Origin: Hyphomicrobiales bacterium | GTDB lineage: Bacteria > Pseudomonadota > Alphaproteobacteria > Rhizobiales > Rhizobiaceae | DNA length: 42,759 bases | Assembly: GCA_017305925.1 (NCBI GenBank) | Contig: JAFKJW010000068.1 | Span: 1-42,759 of the forward strand | Reading direction: 5' to 3' | Shown here: piece after piece, positions 14,833 through 22,570 of the stretch | Numbering within the stretch: position 1 is the stretch's first letter | Layout of the letters: each line of letters begins with the position of its first letter | The notes under the pieces: generated by a model | What the model was told of the DNA's origin: nothing | What the model saw: only the letters and a program-made list of their open reading frames with translations | Database searches by the model: none | Program-made: the position numbers and the translations under genes

Positions 14833-15981
14833 TCAGACATCCGAAATCACCTGTCCCTTCGACAGGATGTGCACGCTGTAGCCCTGGAAGATTTTTTGCG
14901 CCTCGCCGGCGGCATAGAGCGCCTGATAGGCCTCGTGGGGGATGAGCGCGTGCTTCTCGTAGGAGGACACGCCCATCCTCGCGGCTTCCAGATCGTCGGT
15001 ATTGATGTAGAATTCCTGCGTGGTCTTCTCGCTCGACCAGAGCCCCCGCCGGCCCGGCCGCTCGCCCTTCGAGAACACCTCCTGGACCGTCCATGTAAGC
15101 AGCCAGGCATTGTCCGCCTTGCGCACCTTGGAGAGGATCTCCGAGATGATGGAATTGTTCTCCGTGATCCCGGCGGAATAGAACGGCCCGAGCACGAGAC
15201 GGCGGAGCTGTTTGGGATGCAGCGGCTCGAAATCCTTGTCGAGATTGCCCGCGATGGTGACGGGCGACAGGGTGTAGGCCGAGTTCTTCTCGGTGAAGGC
15301 GTCGAACTGGTGGGCGAGCCGCGGGTTGAGCAGGCCGTCCACGGGCAGCGGGATGTTGACGCTTTCGGTGAGCTTCCCGGCCACCGTGTCGACGAGCTGC
15401 CGCACCATTTCGGGGGAGGAGTCCTCGACGGTGACCATGTAGATCAGCGGCAGGTCGGCGGTGCCGTCGAAGCTCGCCCAATGCACCAGATAGTAGGGCA
15501 GCATCGTCTTCGGGTTGACGGAGACCTTTTCCGTCTGGGCGAGCGTGAAGGGGCCGAAGGGCTCCCCGTCCCGAATGCTCTCCAGATAGAGGCGCTCGGC
15601 CATGGATTTCTGCAGCGCCTCGGGAAACGCCTTGTGGCGCAGGATGAAGTCCGCCATCTCCTCGCGGATGGTGTCCGGCTCCGGAATGCCGGCGATGCGC
15701 TGGGCAGCCTGGCGCCGGTCGTTCTCCAGCTCGAGAACGTTCTGGAAGATCGGGAAGCCGCTCTCGGCGCGCTGGATCTTGAAGGCGTCGGTGAAGGCCA
15801 GCCGGTTGCGCCAGCTTTCGAAGGATTTCTCGAGCCGCGTGATGTATTCGGCGGCGATCTTCGTGACGACGCCGTGCCGGTAGAGCGGCGAGCGGTCGTC
15901 GCGCATGAAGATCTCGAGGCCGGCGAGCGCGGCCGCGATGGCGTCGAAATAGCGGGCGGCTGCGTCGGATGCGGGGGTCAT
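14833..15981 (-). CDS. Uncharacterised 382-aa protein in AAA+ cluster
   Basis: 382 residues from ATG 15981. The frame is open to 16122, but that extension runs through a repeat, so the later start is chosen. There is no signal peptide, membrane helix or known catalytic motif. The N-terminal ~130 residues are helical and charged. The middle (about 140-260) looks alpha/beta (LPYYLVHWASFDGTADLPLIYMVTVEDSS), and the C-terminus ends GYSVHILSKGQVISDV. It lies between the helical TelA-like gene and the AAA+ ATPase, so it may be an adaptor or substrate of the ATPase. I do not recognise the family. Confidence 0.78.
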   Translation of the reverse strand: MTPASDAAARYFDAIAAALAGLEIFMRDDRSPLYRHGVVTKIAAEYITRLEKSFESWRNRLAFTDAFKIQRAESGFPIFQNVLELENDRRQAAQRIAGIPEPDTIREEMADFILRHKAFPEALQKSMAERLYLESIRDGEPFGPFTLAQTEKVSVNPKTMLPYYLVHWASFDGTADLPLIYMVTVEDSSPEMVRQLVDTVAGKLTESVNIPLPVDGLLNPRLAHQFDAFTEKNSAYTLSPVTIAGNLDKDFEPLHPKQLRRLVLGPFYSAGITENNSIISEILSKVRKADNAWLLTWTVQEVFSKGERPGRRGLWSSEKTTQEFYINTDDLEAARMGVSSYEKHALIPHEAYQALYAAGEAQKIFQGYSVHILSKGQVISDV

Positions 15982-16013
15982 CCGCAAACACTCCGCCGCT
16001 TGTGTCTTACGTT

Positions 16014-16170
16014 GCCCGCCTCTGGCCTGCCGGCGATCTCCCCCGCACGGGGGGAGACCGGACGGCCGCTTTGCCGGCGCGAGTCTCGCAACGCTGACGG
16101 TTGGCGAAACCGGGTATCGCATCCGATCTCCCCCCGTATGGGGGAGATGGCGGGCAGGCCAGAGGCGGGC
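16014..16170. repeat. Composite palindromic element (RIME-like), copy 1
   Basis: Inverted 48-base arms at 16014-16061 and 16123-16170, each containing a CTCCCCC/GGGGGAG hairpin, around a 61-base centre. The centre holds ACGCTGACGGTTGGCGAAA (16091-16109), which matches 16 of 19 bases in the centre of the element at 24783-24956. The arms share the CCTCTGKCCTGCC...ATCTCCCCC core with that element. It lies in the 217-bp gap between the first two genes of the AAA+ cluster. Confidence 0.8.
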
Positions 16171-16198
16171 GCGAAAGAACGCAAGGGGTTGCGAAAGG

Positions 16199-17290
16199 CT
16201 ACGACTGCTGCACGTAGTCGGCGGCGTTGTGCTTGCGCATCACCTCCTCGAAGCGGCGCGCGAAGGCCTCGTCGGCGAGCTTCTTGCGGCGCTGGATGTC
16301 GGCGGAGGCCACCATGTTCTTCTCGTGCAGCTCCAGGAGGTCGCCGATGTGCTTCTGCGATGCGGCGCCGATGCCGGCCATGGTTTCCTCGGCGGCGGTG
16401 TCGACCTTCGAGCCCAGCGTGTTGATCTTGTGGGCGACGTCCTGCTGGGCGGCCGTCTTCAGCGAGTCCTCAAGCGCCTTGTAGAGAACGATGCGCTGCT
16501 CGGTGTCGATGGTGAGCTTGTTGATCAGCGTGTTCTGCGCCGCGATCTGGTTGTTGAGCGAGTCGACGAAGGTCTGGAACATCGAGGTGTAGCGCTCCAG
16601 CGTCTGGCTCTCAGCCAGAAGCTCCTGCTCCTTGGCCTGCCTTTCGTTGTATTCGGTGGCCATCTTGGAGCGCTCGGCCTCGAGCTGGGTGCGTTCGGTC
16701 TGGCTGGTAGAAGCGGCGATCCTGTTCTCGATGTCGAGCAGCATCGGGTTCAGTTCCTCGATGCGCTTCTGGACGGCGGTAAGGTTCTCGATCGTCGCCT
16801 TGCGGCGTTCGATCACCTGGACGAGGCTCGCCTCGGAAGTCTTGTAGCGGCCGTCGAGCACCTGCTTCTGGGCCTTGAGGATGCCGACGATCGTGTCGGA
16901 CTTGCCGAGAAGGTCCTGAAGGTTGCCGGCGAGCGACATGTTGCGGACGCGGTCGGTGCGCATGCGCTGCTTCGATTCGTCGGAGAAGATGCCGACGAAG
17001 GTCTCCCAACCGGTGAAGCTCTTCATGTTCTCGAATTCGGAACCGAAGGCGTTGGTGGCATCTTCCAGCCCGATGATGAGGTCGGCGATGTTGCCCTCCA
17101 TCACCTTCTGCTGCTTGATGACATCCTCGATGCGGGCGTTCTCGATGTCGAAATTGACGTCGCCGACCTTCTTGTCGGCCTGCGCCATGGTCTCCAGCAC
17201 CGATCCGGATTGCTCGATCTTGGAGCGCATCTCTTCGACGACCTGCTTTGTCTTGGCGATTTCCTGGTCGAAATTCTGCAAGCTTGCCAT
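16199..17290 (-). CDS. Long helical TelA-like protein, first gene of AAA+ cluster
   Basis: 363 residues from ATG 17290, preceded by GGGAG. It is nearly all alpha-helical and coiled coil, with no signal peptide or membrane segment. The region around 255-300 (SLNNQIAAQNTLINKLTIDTEQRIVLYKALEDSLKTAA) resembles the toxic-anion-resistance (TelA/KlaA) helical family, but the match is by eye and weak. TelA-type proteins are linked to membrane stress systems. Here it heads the leftward cluster with the AAA+ ATPase. It faces away from choX. The frame is open far upstream into choX; that part is a shadow. A scaffold for the ATPase is an inference. Confidence 0.8.
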   Translation of the reverse strand: MASLQNFDQEIAKTKQVVEEMRSKIEQSGSVLETMAQADKKVGDVNFDIENARIEDVIKQQKVMEGNIADLIIGLEDATNAFGSEFENMKSFTGWETFVGIFSDESKQRMRTDRVRNMSLAGNLQDLLGKSDTIVGILKAQKQVLDGRYKTSEASLVQVIERRKATIENLTAVQKRIEELNPMLLDIENRIAASTSQTERTQLEAERSKMATEYNERQAKEQELLAESQTLERYTSMFQTFVDSLNNQIAAQNTLINKLTIDTEQRIVLYKALEDSLKTAAQQDVAHKINTLGSKVDTAAEETMAGIGAASQKHIGDLLELHEKNMVASADIQRRKKLADEAFARRFEEVMRKHNAADYVQQS

Positions 17291-17521
17291 CGACGTCTCC
17301 CGTTGCGCCCTTCCGGATTTCTCCGGGGAGCGGCGAATATAGGTGGAGGCCATCGCGAAAGAAAGTCGCGCGGGGCCAAGTTTTGCGGGCCAGCCATGCG
17401 GCGACGGGGCAGCTTCTTTTTCCTGAGCGCTTGAAAGCCGTTTAAAATGATGTTTGGCTTCGGGCATGGGTCGCGCGCGCGAAAGCTGCGCCTGCGCTCC
17501 GACAAAATGGGAGAATTTCGG

Positions 17522-18469
17522 ATGTTGCGTGGTTTCAAACTGGCCGCCTGTGCGGGCGTGGCCGTGATGATGTGGTGCGGCGCGGCGGCGGCCGCCGAAC
17601 CCGAAAGCTGCAAGGCGGTGCGGTTTGCCGATGTCGGCTGGACGGACATTACCTCGACGACGGCGACGGCCTCGGTGATCCTGGAGGCGCTGGGCTACCA
17701 GCCGGAGGCGCAGGTCCTGTCGATCCCCGTCACCTATACATCGCTCAAGAACAAGGACATCGACGTCTTCCTCGGCAACTGGATGCCGACCATGGAAGCC
17801 GACGTCAAACCCTATTTCGACGACAAGTCGGTGGAATCGATCGCGACCAATCTCGAAGGCGCGAAATACACGCTCGCCGTGCCGACCTATACCTATGACG
17901 AGGGGCTGAAGAGCTTCGCCGACATCGCCAAGTTCAAGGACAAGCTCGACGGCAAGATCTACGGCATCGAGGCCGGCAACGACGGCAACCGCCTGATCCA
18001 GAAGATGATCGACGACAACACCTTCGACCTCTCCGGCTTCGAGCTGGTCGAGAGCTCGGAGGCGGGCATGCTGGCGGCCGTCCAGAAAGCCGTGCCGTCC
18101 AAGCAGGACGTGGTGTTCCTCGGCTGGGAGCCGCATCCGATGAACAAGATGATCGACATGAAGTACCTGTCGGGCGGCGACGACATCTTCGGGCCGAACT
18201 TCGGCGGCGCGACGGTCTATACCAATGTGCGGGCCGGCTATACCACCGAGTGCCCGAATGTCGGAAAGTTCATCAAGAACCTCGTCTTCTCGCTCGGCAT
18301 GGAGAACGAGATCATGGGGGCGATCCTGAACGACGGCGCCGAGCCGAAGGCGGCCGCGACGGCATGGCTGAAGAAGAACCCCGACGCCGTGACGCCCTGG
18401 CTCGAAGGCGTCACCACCTTCGACGGCGGCGACGCCGCGGCCGCGGTGAAATCGGCTCTCGGCTCGTGA
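17522..18469 (+). CDS. choX: ChoX choline-binding periplasmic protein
   Basis: 315 residues from ATG 17522, with GGGAGA ahead. The signal peptide is residues 1 to about 25 (ending AAAAA). The mature protein is an ABC type-II binding protein (OpuAC family). The choline box known from Sinorhizobium ChoX is conserved with a shift of three residues: Trp40, Asp42, Trp87, Tyr116, Asn153 and Trp202 correspond to Trp43, Asp45, Trp90, Tyr119, Asn156 and Trp205. Choline rather than glycine betaine is therefore the likely main ligand. It is the first gene of choXWV. The frame is open upstream to 17447, but the later ATG gives a proper signal peptide. Confidence 0.93.
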   Translation: MLRGFKLAACAGVAVMMWCGAAAAAEPESCKAVRFADVGWTDITSTTATASVILEALGYQPEAQVLSIPVTYTSLKNKDIDVFLGNWMPTMEADVKPYFDDKSVESIATNLEGAKYTLAVPTYTYDEGLKSFADIAKFKDKLDGKIYGIEAGNDGNRLIQKMIDDNTFDLSGFELVESSEAGMLAAVQKAVPSKQDVVFLGWEPHPMNKMIDMKYLSGGDDIFGPNFGGATVYTNVRAGYTTECPNVGKFIKNLVFSLGMENEIMGAILNDGAEPKAAATAWLKKNPDAVTPWLEGVTTFDGGDAAAAVKSALGS

Positions 18470-18502
18470 TCGGGCGACGTCCGTAACCCATTGACCTGAG
18501 AG

Positions 18503-18530
18503 GCGGCCGTCCGGACAGGCGGCCGCTTTC
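18503..18530 (+). terminator. Stem-loop between choX and choW
   Basis: GCGGCCG (18503-18509) pairs with CGGCCGC (18520-18526), followed by TTTC. The short T-run suggests partial termination or mRNA protection, which would yield more binding protein than transporter; that is a common arrangement in ABC operons. Confidence 0.5.
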
Positions 18531-18565
18531 GTCGCAGGCAGGACAACCCGGCAGGAGGGGCCGAC

Positions 18566-19420
18566 TTGGATCCGTTCAGCGAACTCGTCAGGAGCGCGAA
18601 GATTCCCATCGGGCGGTGGGGCAAGACCTTCTTCGATTTCCTGACCACCCATTTCGAGTGGCTCTTCGATTCGATCGCCGGCGGACTGACCTTCTTCCTG
18701 CAGGGCCTCATCAACGTCGTCCTCTGGTTCCCGCCGGTGGTGGTCGTCGTCGCGGCGGCGGCTCTGGCCTATCTGCTCCAGAGGTCGTGGAAGATCGCGC
18801 TCTTCGTCGCGGTCGGCCTGCTCTTCATCATCAACCAGGGCCTTTGGAAGGAGACCGTCGAGACGCTGGTGCTCGTGGTGGCGGCCGCGGCGGCGTCGAT
18901 GGCGATCGGCGTGCCGGTCGGCATCTGGGCCGCCCACAAGGCGCGCGTCTGGAGCTGGCTCAACCCCATCCTCGACCTGATGCAGACGATGCCGACCTTC
19001 GTCTACCTCATCCCGGTGCTGATCCTGTTCGGTCTGGGCATCGCGCCGGGCCTCATCGTCACCGTGATATTCGCAGCGCCCGCGCCGATCCGGCTCACCT
19101 ATCTCGGCATCACCTCCGTGCCGACGCCGATGATCGAGGCCGGCGAGGCTTTTGGCGCCACGAAGCGCCAGCTTCTGTGGAAGGTGGAGCTGCCGGCCGC
19201 GCTGCCGACCATCATGGCCGGCCTGACCCAGTGCATCATGCTGTGCCTGTCGATGGTCGTCATCGCGGCGCTGATCGGCGCCAACGGGCTCGGCAAGCCG
19301 GTGGTGCGCGCGCTGAACACGGTGAACATCCCGCAGGGGCTGGAGGCGGGCCTCGCCATCGTCGTTCTGGCCATCATCCTCGACCGGATGAGCCGCGTGC
19401 GCGTGGGAGCCGGCCGATGA
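18566..19420 (+). CDS. choW: ChoW choline ABC transporter permease
   Basis: 284 residues from a TTG start at 18566 with a strong AGGAGGGG five bases upstream. Several transmembrane helices are visible (about 50-75, 80-125, 150-175, 215-245, 260-280). The binding-protein-dependent transport motif occurs as EAGEAFGATKRQLLWKVELPAALPTIMAGL (EAA loop, about 190-220), which docks the ATPase. It forms the membrane channel for choline with ChoV. The stop overlaps the choV start (ATGA), so the two are translationally coupled. Confidence 0.93.
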   Translation: MDPFSELVRSAKIPIGRWGKTFFDFLTTHFEWLFDSIAGGLTFFLQGLINVVLWFPPVVVVVAAAALAYLLQRSWKIALFVAVGLLFIINQGLWKETVETLVLVVAAAAASMAIGVPVGIWAAHKARVWSWLNPILDLMQTMPTFVYLIPVLILFGLGIAPGLIVTVIFAAPAPIRLTYLGITSVPTPMIEAGEAFGATKRQLLWKVELPAALPTIMAGLTQCIMLCLSMVVIAALIGANGLGKPVVRALNTVNIPQGLEAGLAIVVLAIILDRMSRVRVGAGR

Positions 19421-20598
19421 GCGCGGCCGTCGAGTTCCAGAACGTCGACATCGTCTTCGGGCAGCAGCGCGACAAGGCGCTCGCCATGATCGACCAGGGC
19501 GCCACCCGCGCCGAAATCCTCCAGAAGACCGGCACGGTTCTCGGCTGTGCGGGCTGCAACCTGACGGTCAACGAGGGCGAGATCTCGGTGCTGATGGGGC
19601 TGTCCGGCTCCGGCAAGTCCACCCTGCTGCGCGCCGTCAACCTGCTCAACGTGCCGGCGCGCGGCAGCGTTCTGGTGCATGACGGGGACCGCACGGTGGA
19701 TGTCGTGCGCTGCGACGCCGCCACCTTGCGGCGCATCCGGCAGACGCGCGTGGCCATGGTATTCCAGCAGTTCGGGCTGCTGCCGTGGCGCACGGTGGAG
19801 GAGAATGTCGGCTTCGGCCTGGAGCTTTCCGGAGTGCCGGAGGCGGAGCGCCGGACGCGCGTGCAGAAGCAGCTCAAGCTGGTCGGCCTCGACCAATGGG
19901 CGCGCAAGTTCGCCCATGAGCTGTCCGGCGGCATGCAGCAGCGCGTCGGCCTGGCGCGTGCCTTCGCCACCGAAGCGCCGATCCTGCTCATGGACGAGCC
20001 GTTCTCGGCGCTCGACCCGCTGATCCGCACGAAACTCCAGGACGAGCTCCTCCAGCTCCAGAAGACGCTGAAGAAGACCATCATCTTCGTCAGCCACGAC
20101 CTCGAGGAGGCGCTGAAGATCGGCTCCGCCATCACGATCATGGAGGGCGGCCGCATCGTGCAGTCCGGCACGCCCGAGGATATCGTGCTGCGGCCGGCCA
20201 ACGACTACGTGCGCGACTTCATCGCCAATGTGAATCCGCTCTCGGTGCTGACCGCCTGGAACGTCATGCGCTCCAGGCACGAGCTGGAGGAGACGGAAGA
20301 CGGCTGGATCTGGCTCGACCGGCGCCGCACGACGCGCTTCAGGCTGGACGAGCACGGGCTGGTGGCGGCGGCCGAGCGCGACGGCAAGCCGGCCATCTGG
20401 GTCTCCTGCGCCGATGTCGAGCGCCTGCCGGAGGAAAGCGCGCAGGTGTTCTGGGCGACGCCCGGCACGACGCTGAAAACCGTGATGCTCGCCATGCACC
20501 GCTCGCAGACGGCGCCGGTGGCGCTGTTCGACGACAGCTCGCGCTTCGTCGGGGCGATCGGCATCCGCGACGTGCTCAACGCCGTGCTCCGCAGGTAG
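19417..20598 (+). CDS. choV: ChoV choline ABC transporter ATP-binding protein
   Basis: 393 residues from ATG 19417. Walker A is GLSGSGKST at 61-69, the Q-loop is VFQQFGLLPW, the ABC signature is LSGGMQQR, Walker B is ILLMDEP and the switch His lies in VSHDLEEAL. The N-terminal insert before Walker A (about 18-50) is typical of ProV/ChoV. The C-terminal ~80 residues contain one CBS-like unit (TLKTVMLAMHRSQTAPVALFDDSSRFVGAIGIRDVLNAVL), possibly an osmotic sensor. It powers the ChoW channel. Confidence 0.94.
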   Translation: MSAAVEFQNVDIVFGQQRDKALAMIDQGATRAEILQKTGTVLGCAGCNLTVNEGEISVLMGLSGSGKSTLLRAVNLLNVPARGSVLVHDGDRTVDVVRCDAATLRRIRQTRVAMVFQQFGLLPWRTVEENVGFGLELSGVPEAERRTRVQKQLKLVGLDQWARKFAHELSGGMQQRVGLARAFATEAPILLMDEPFSALDPLIRTKLQDELLQLQKTLKKTIIFVSHDLEEALKIGSAITIMEGGRIVQSGTPEDIVLRPANDYVRDFIANVNPLSVLTAWNVMRSRHELEETEDGWIWLDRRRTTRFRLDEHGLVAAAERDGKPAIWVSCADVERLPEESAQVFWATPGTTLKTVMLAMHRSQTAPVALFDDSSRFVGAIGIRDVLNAVLRR

Positions 20599-20603
20599 CG
20601 CCC

Positions 20604-21653
20604 ATGAAGAAGTCGATCGAGAGACTGGCCGGCGACACGGAAGGCCTCTCCTACGAATTCCCGGTGTACCGTTTCGAAGGCGGCGATCCGGCCGCGCCCG
20701 GCGCCTATCTCCAGGCGGCGCTGCATGGCAACGAAATGCCGGGCGCGGCCGCCATCCACGCCCTGATGCCGCTGTTGCGGGAGGCGGAGGCCGAGGGGCG
20801 CATCCGTGGCGCCGTCACGATCGTGCCTTGGGCCAATCCGATCGGCCGGAGCGAATATTTCAGCGGCGACGTGCAGGGACGCTTCCACATCGCCACGCGC
20901 ACCAATTTCAACCGCGACTTCCCTCTCGTGAAGAGGCCCGACGCGGCCGAGCTGCCGGGCGAGGACGGGCTGGAGACGGTCGACCGACGGCTCAAGGCGC
21001 GCCTGCTCGCGCTTTCGCTGGGGCACGAGATCGTGCTCGACCTGCATTGCGACGACGAGGGCGTGGCCTATCTCTACGTGCCGGAAGCGCTGTGGCCGGC
21101 CATGGAGGATTGCGCGGCGGCGATGGGCGTGGACGCCGTCATCCTCTGGGGCGGCTCGTCGGGCGCCTCCTTCGACGAAGCCTCGGTCCATCCGCATCTG
21201 GCGGCCGGTGGCGAGCTTTCGCGGATCGTCGTGTCCACCGTCGAATTCCGGGGCAGGGCGGATGTCGGGCGCGAAACCGCCGAAAACGACGCGCGGGGCC
21301 TTTACCGCCTGCTGGCCGGCCGCGGGGTGATCGCAGACGAGGATGTGCGGCCAAGCGGCGGCTTCAGGGGTGTGGTCGCGCCCATCGACCATGTCGAGAT
21401 GATGCCCTCGCCGCGCGCGGGCTTCGTCCTCTACGATGTCGTGCCGGGCGATCGCGTGGAGAAGGGCCAGCGCCTCGCCACGGTCGTGCATGCGCCGGGC
21501 GAGGAGCAGGGCGCGACCGACATCCTCGCTCCGCAGGCCGGCTACATCATGACGCGGCGCGCCTGCCGGCAGGTCAGGGCCCATGAGGATCTCCTGAAGC
21601 TGGTGGGCGGGCAACCGAGCGCTTCGGCGAAGGCCGGCGCGCTGGAAGACTAG
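20604..21653 (+). CDS. AstE/AspA-type zinc hydrolase next to choline importer
   Basis: 349 residues, starting five bases after the choV stop. It belongs to the succinylglutamate desuccinylase/aspartoacylase family of the M14 metallopeptidase clan. The zinc ligands are visible as His41 and Glu44 (LHGNEMPG) and His148 (LDLHCDD), with a candidate catalytic Glu214 (STVEFRG). Such enzymes remove acyl groups from amino acids or amines. The tight spacing suggests that its substrate enters through ChoXWV or is made from choline. DoeB-like diaminobutyrate deacetylases are relatives, but no ectoine genes are here. The true substrate is unknown. Confidence 0.83.
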   Translation: MKKSIERLAGDTEGLSYEFPVYRFEGGDPAAPGAYLQAALHGNEMPGAAAIHALMPLLREAEAEGRIRGAVTIVPWANPIGRSEYFSGDVQGRFHIATRTNFNRDFPLVKRPDAAELPGEDGLETVDRRLKARLLALSLGHEIVLDLHCDDEGVAYLYVPEALWPAMEDCAAAMGVDAVILWGGSSGASFDEASVHPHLAAGGELSRIVVSTVEFRGRADVGRETAENDARGLYRLLAGRGVIADEDVRPSGGFRGVVAPIDHVEMMPSPRAGFVLYDVVPGDRVEKGQRLATVVHAPGEEQGATDILAPQAGYIMTRRACRQVRAHEDLLKLVGGQPSASAKAGALED

Positions 21654-21707
21654 GCGGGCCGACACATCGATACGATCCGGAAAGAGGAGCGGAGAACGCG
21701 TTTCGCC

Positions 21708-22370
21708 ATGCTGCCGGCGCTGGTTATCGCCGGCTTCGCGGCATGCATTCTTCTCTTCTTCTGGATCGGCCATGAGGTCGGCGAGGACGAGTTCCGCGCC
21801 TTCGACGGCGCGATCCTGCTGGCGCTGCGCGATCCGGCCGATCTATCGCGTCCGCTCGGGCCGCATTGGCTGCCGGAAACCGCCGCCGAGATCACCGCGC
21901 TCGGCGGCTATCCCCTGATCTTTCTGCTGGTGCTGGTGGTCGTCGGCTTCCTCGTCGCGGCTCGCCTCTCCGGTGTGGCGCTTTTCGTCGCGCTGTCGAT
22001 CCTGTCCGGCTGGGCGGTCAGCCATGGGCTGAAAAGCCTTTATGCGAGGCCCCGGCCGGACGTCGTGCCGCAACTCGACATCGTCCATACGGCGAGCTTC
22101 CCGAGCGGCCACGCCACCATGACGACGCTGGTCTACCTGACGCTCGCCGCGGTGATCGCGAGTCTCACTGCAAGCCTGAGGATCCGCATCTATGTCTTTG
22201 CCGTGGCGATCTTGATCTCCGTGTCCGTCGGGCTGAGCCGTGTCTATCTCGGCGTCCACTGGCCGAGCGACGTCGCCGCCGGCTGGGCGCTCGGGGCGGC
22301 GTGGGCGGCGCTCTCATGGCTGGCGGCCGCGGCGCTGCGGCGCTGGCGCGCGATGCGAACCGGTGGATGA
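21708..22370 (+). CDS. PAP2-family membrane phosphatase
   Basis: 220 residues with about six transmembrane helices. The three PAP2 motifs are intact: KSLYARPRP (about 109-117), FPSGHAT (about 128-134) and SRVYLGVHWPSD (about 175-186). Such enzymes dephosphorylate lipid phosphates such as phosphatidic acid or undecaprenyl diphosphate at the membrane. The start ATG 21708 lies about 18 bases from the purine-rich GAGGAGCGGAG. No better in-frame start is visible, though the frame is open upstream. It may be the last gene of the cho transcript. Confidence 0.85.
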   Translation: MLPALVIAGFAACILLFFWIGHEVGEDEFRAFDGAILLALRDPADLSRPLGPHWLPETAAEITALGGYPLIFLLVLVVVGFLVAARLSGVALFVALSILSGWAVSHGLKSLYARPRPDVVPQLDIVHTASFPSGHATMTTLVYLTLAAVIASLTASLRIRIYVFAVAILISVSVGLSRVYLGVHWPSDVAAGWALGAAWAALSWLAAAALRRWRAMRTGG

Positions 22371-22411
22371 TTGGACTTGCCGGCTCCGACGTTCGCCGGT
22401 ATGAAACCTCC

Positions 22412-22456
22412 ATGCGCATGCGTTCGATCCAAACCGCCTGGTGGTGGAGCTGCTGA
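22412..22456 (+). CDS. trpL: trpL leader peptide (MRMRSIQTAWWWSC)
   Basis: A 14-residue open frame with three consecutive TGG codons at 22439-22447. It lies 114 bases upstream of trpE(G) and before a terminator hairpin. This is the classic tryptophan attenuation leader; Sinorhizobium trpE(G) has a similar one with three Trp codons. Ribosome stalling at the Trp codons when Trp-tRNA is scarce would favour the antiterminator. A second in-frame ATG at 22418 is a possible start. Confidence 0.9.
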   Translation: MRMRSIQTAWWWSC

Positions 22457-22458
22457 CA

Positions 22459-22529
22459 GCGGCCCGGGCGAGCATGTGCGCGTAAAGTTCAGGTGGCCGC
22501 AGGATCAGTCCGGGCGGCCATTTTGTTTT
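22459..22529 (+). promoter_or_regulatory. trp attenuator (antiterminator and terminator)
   Basis: Terminator: TGGCCGC (22494-22500) pairs with GCGGCCA (22514-22520), followed by TTTTGTTTT. Antiterminator: GCGGCC (22459-22464) just after trpL can pair with GGCCGC (22495-22500), which excludes the terminator. Both structures share the same strand segment, as required for attenuation. Confidence 0.85.
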
Positions 22530-22570
22530 CCTGAGCCTTCCGGACCGACGCAAACGGAATGGAGTTTCTG

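Noticed and set aside
14476-16425. Plus-strand open frame of 649 codons
   Set aside because: Antisense to the AAA+ cluster and runs through a palindromic repeat; no domain visible.
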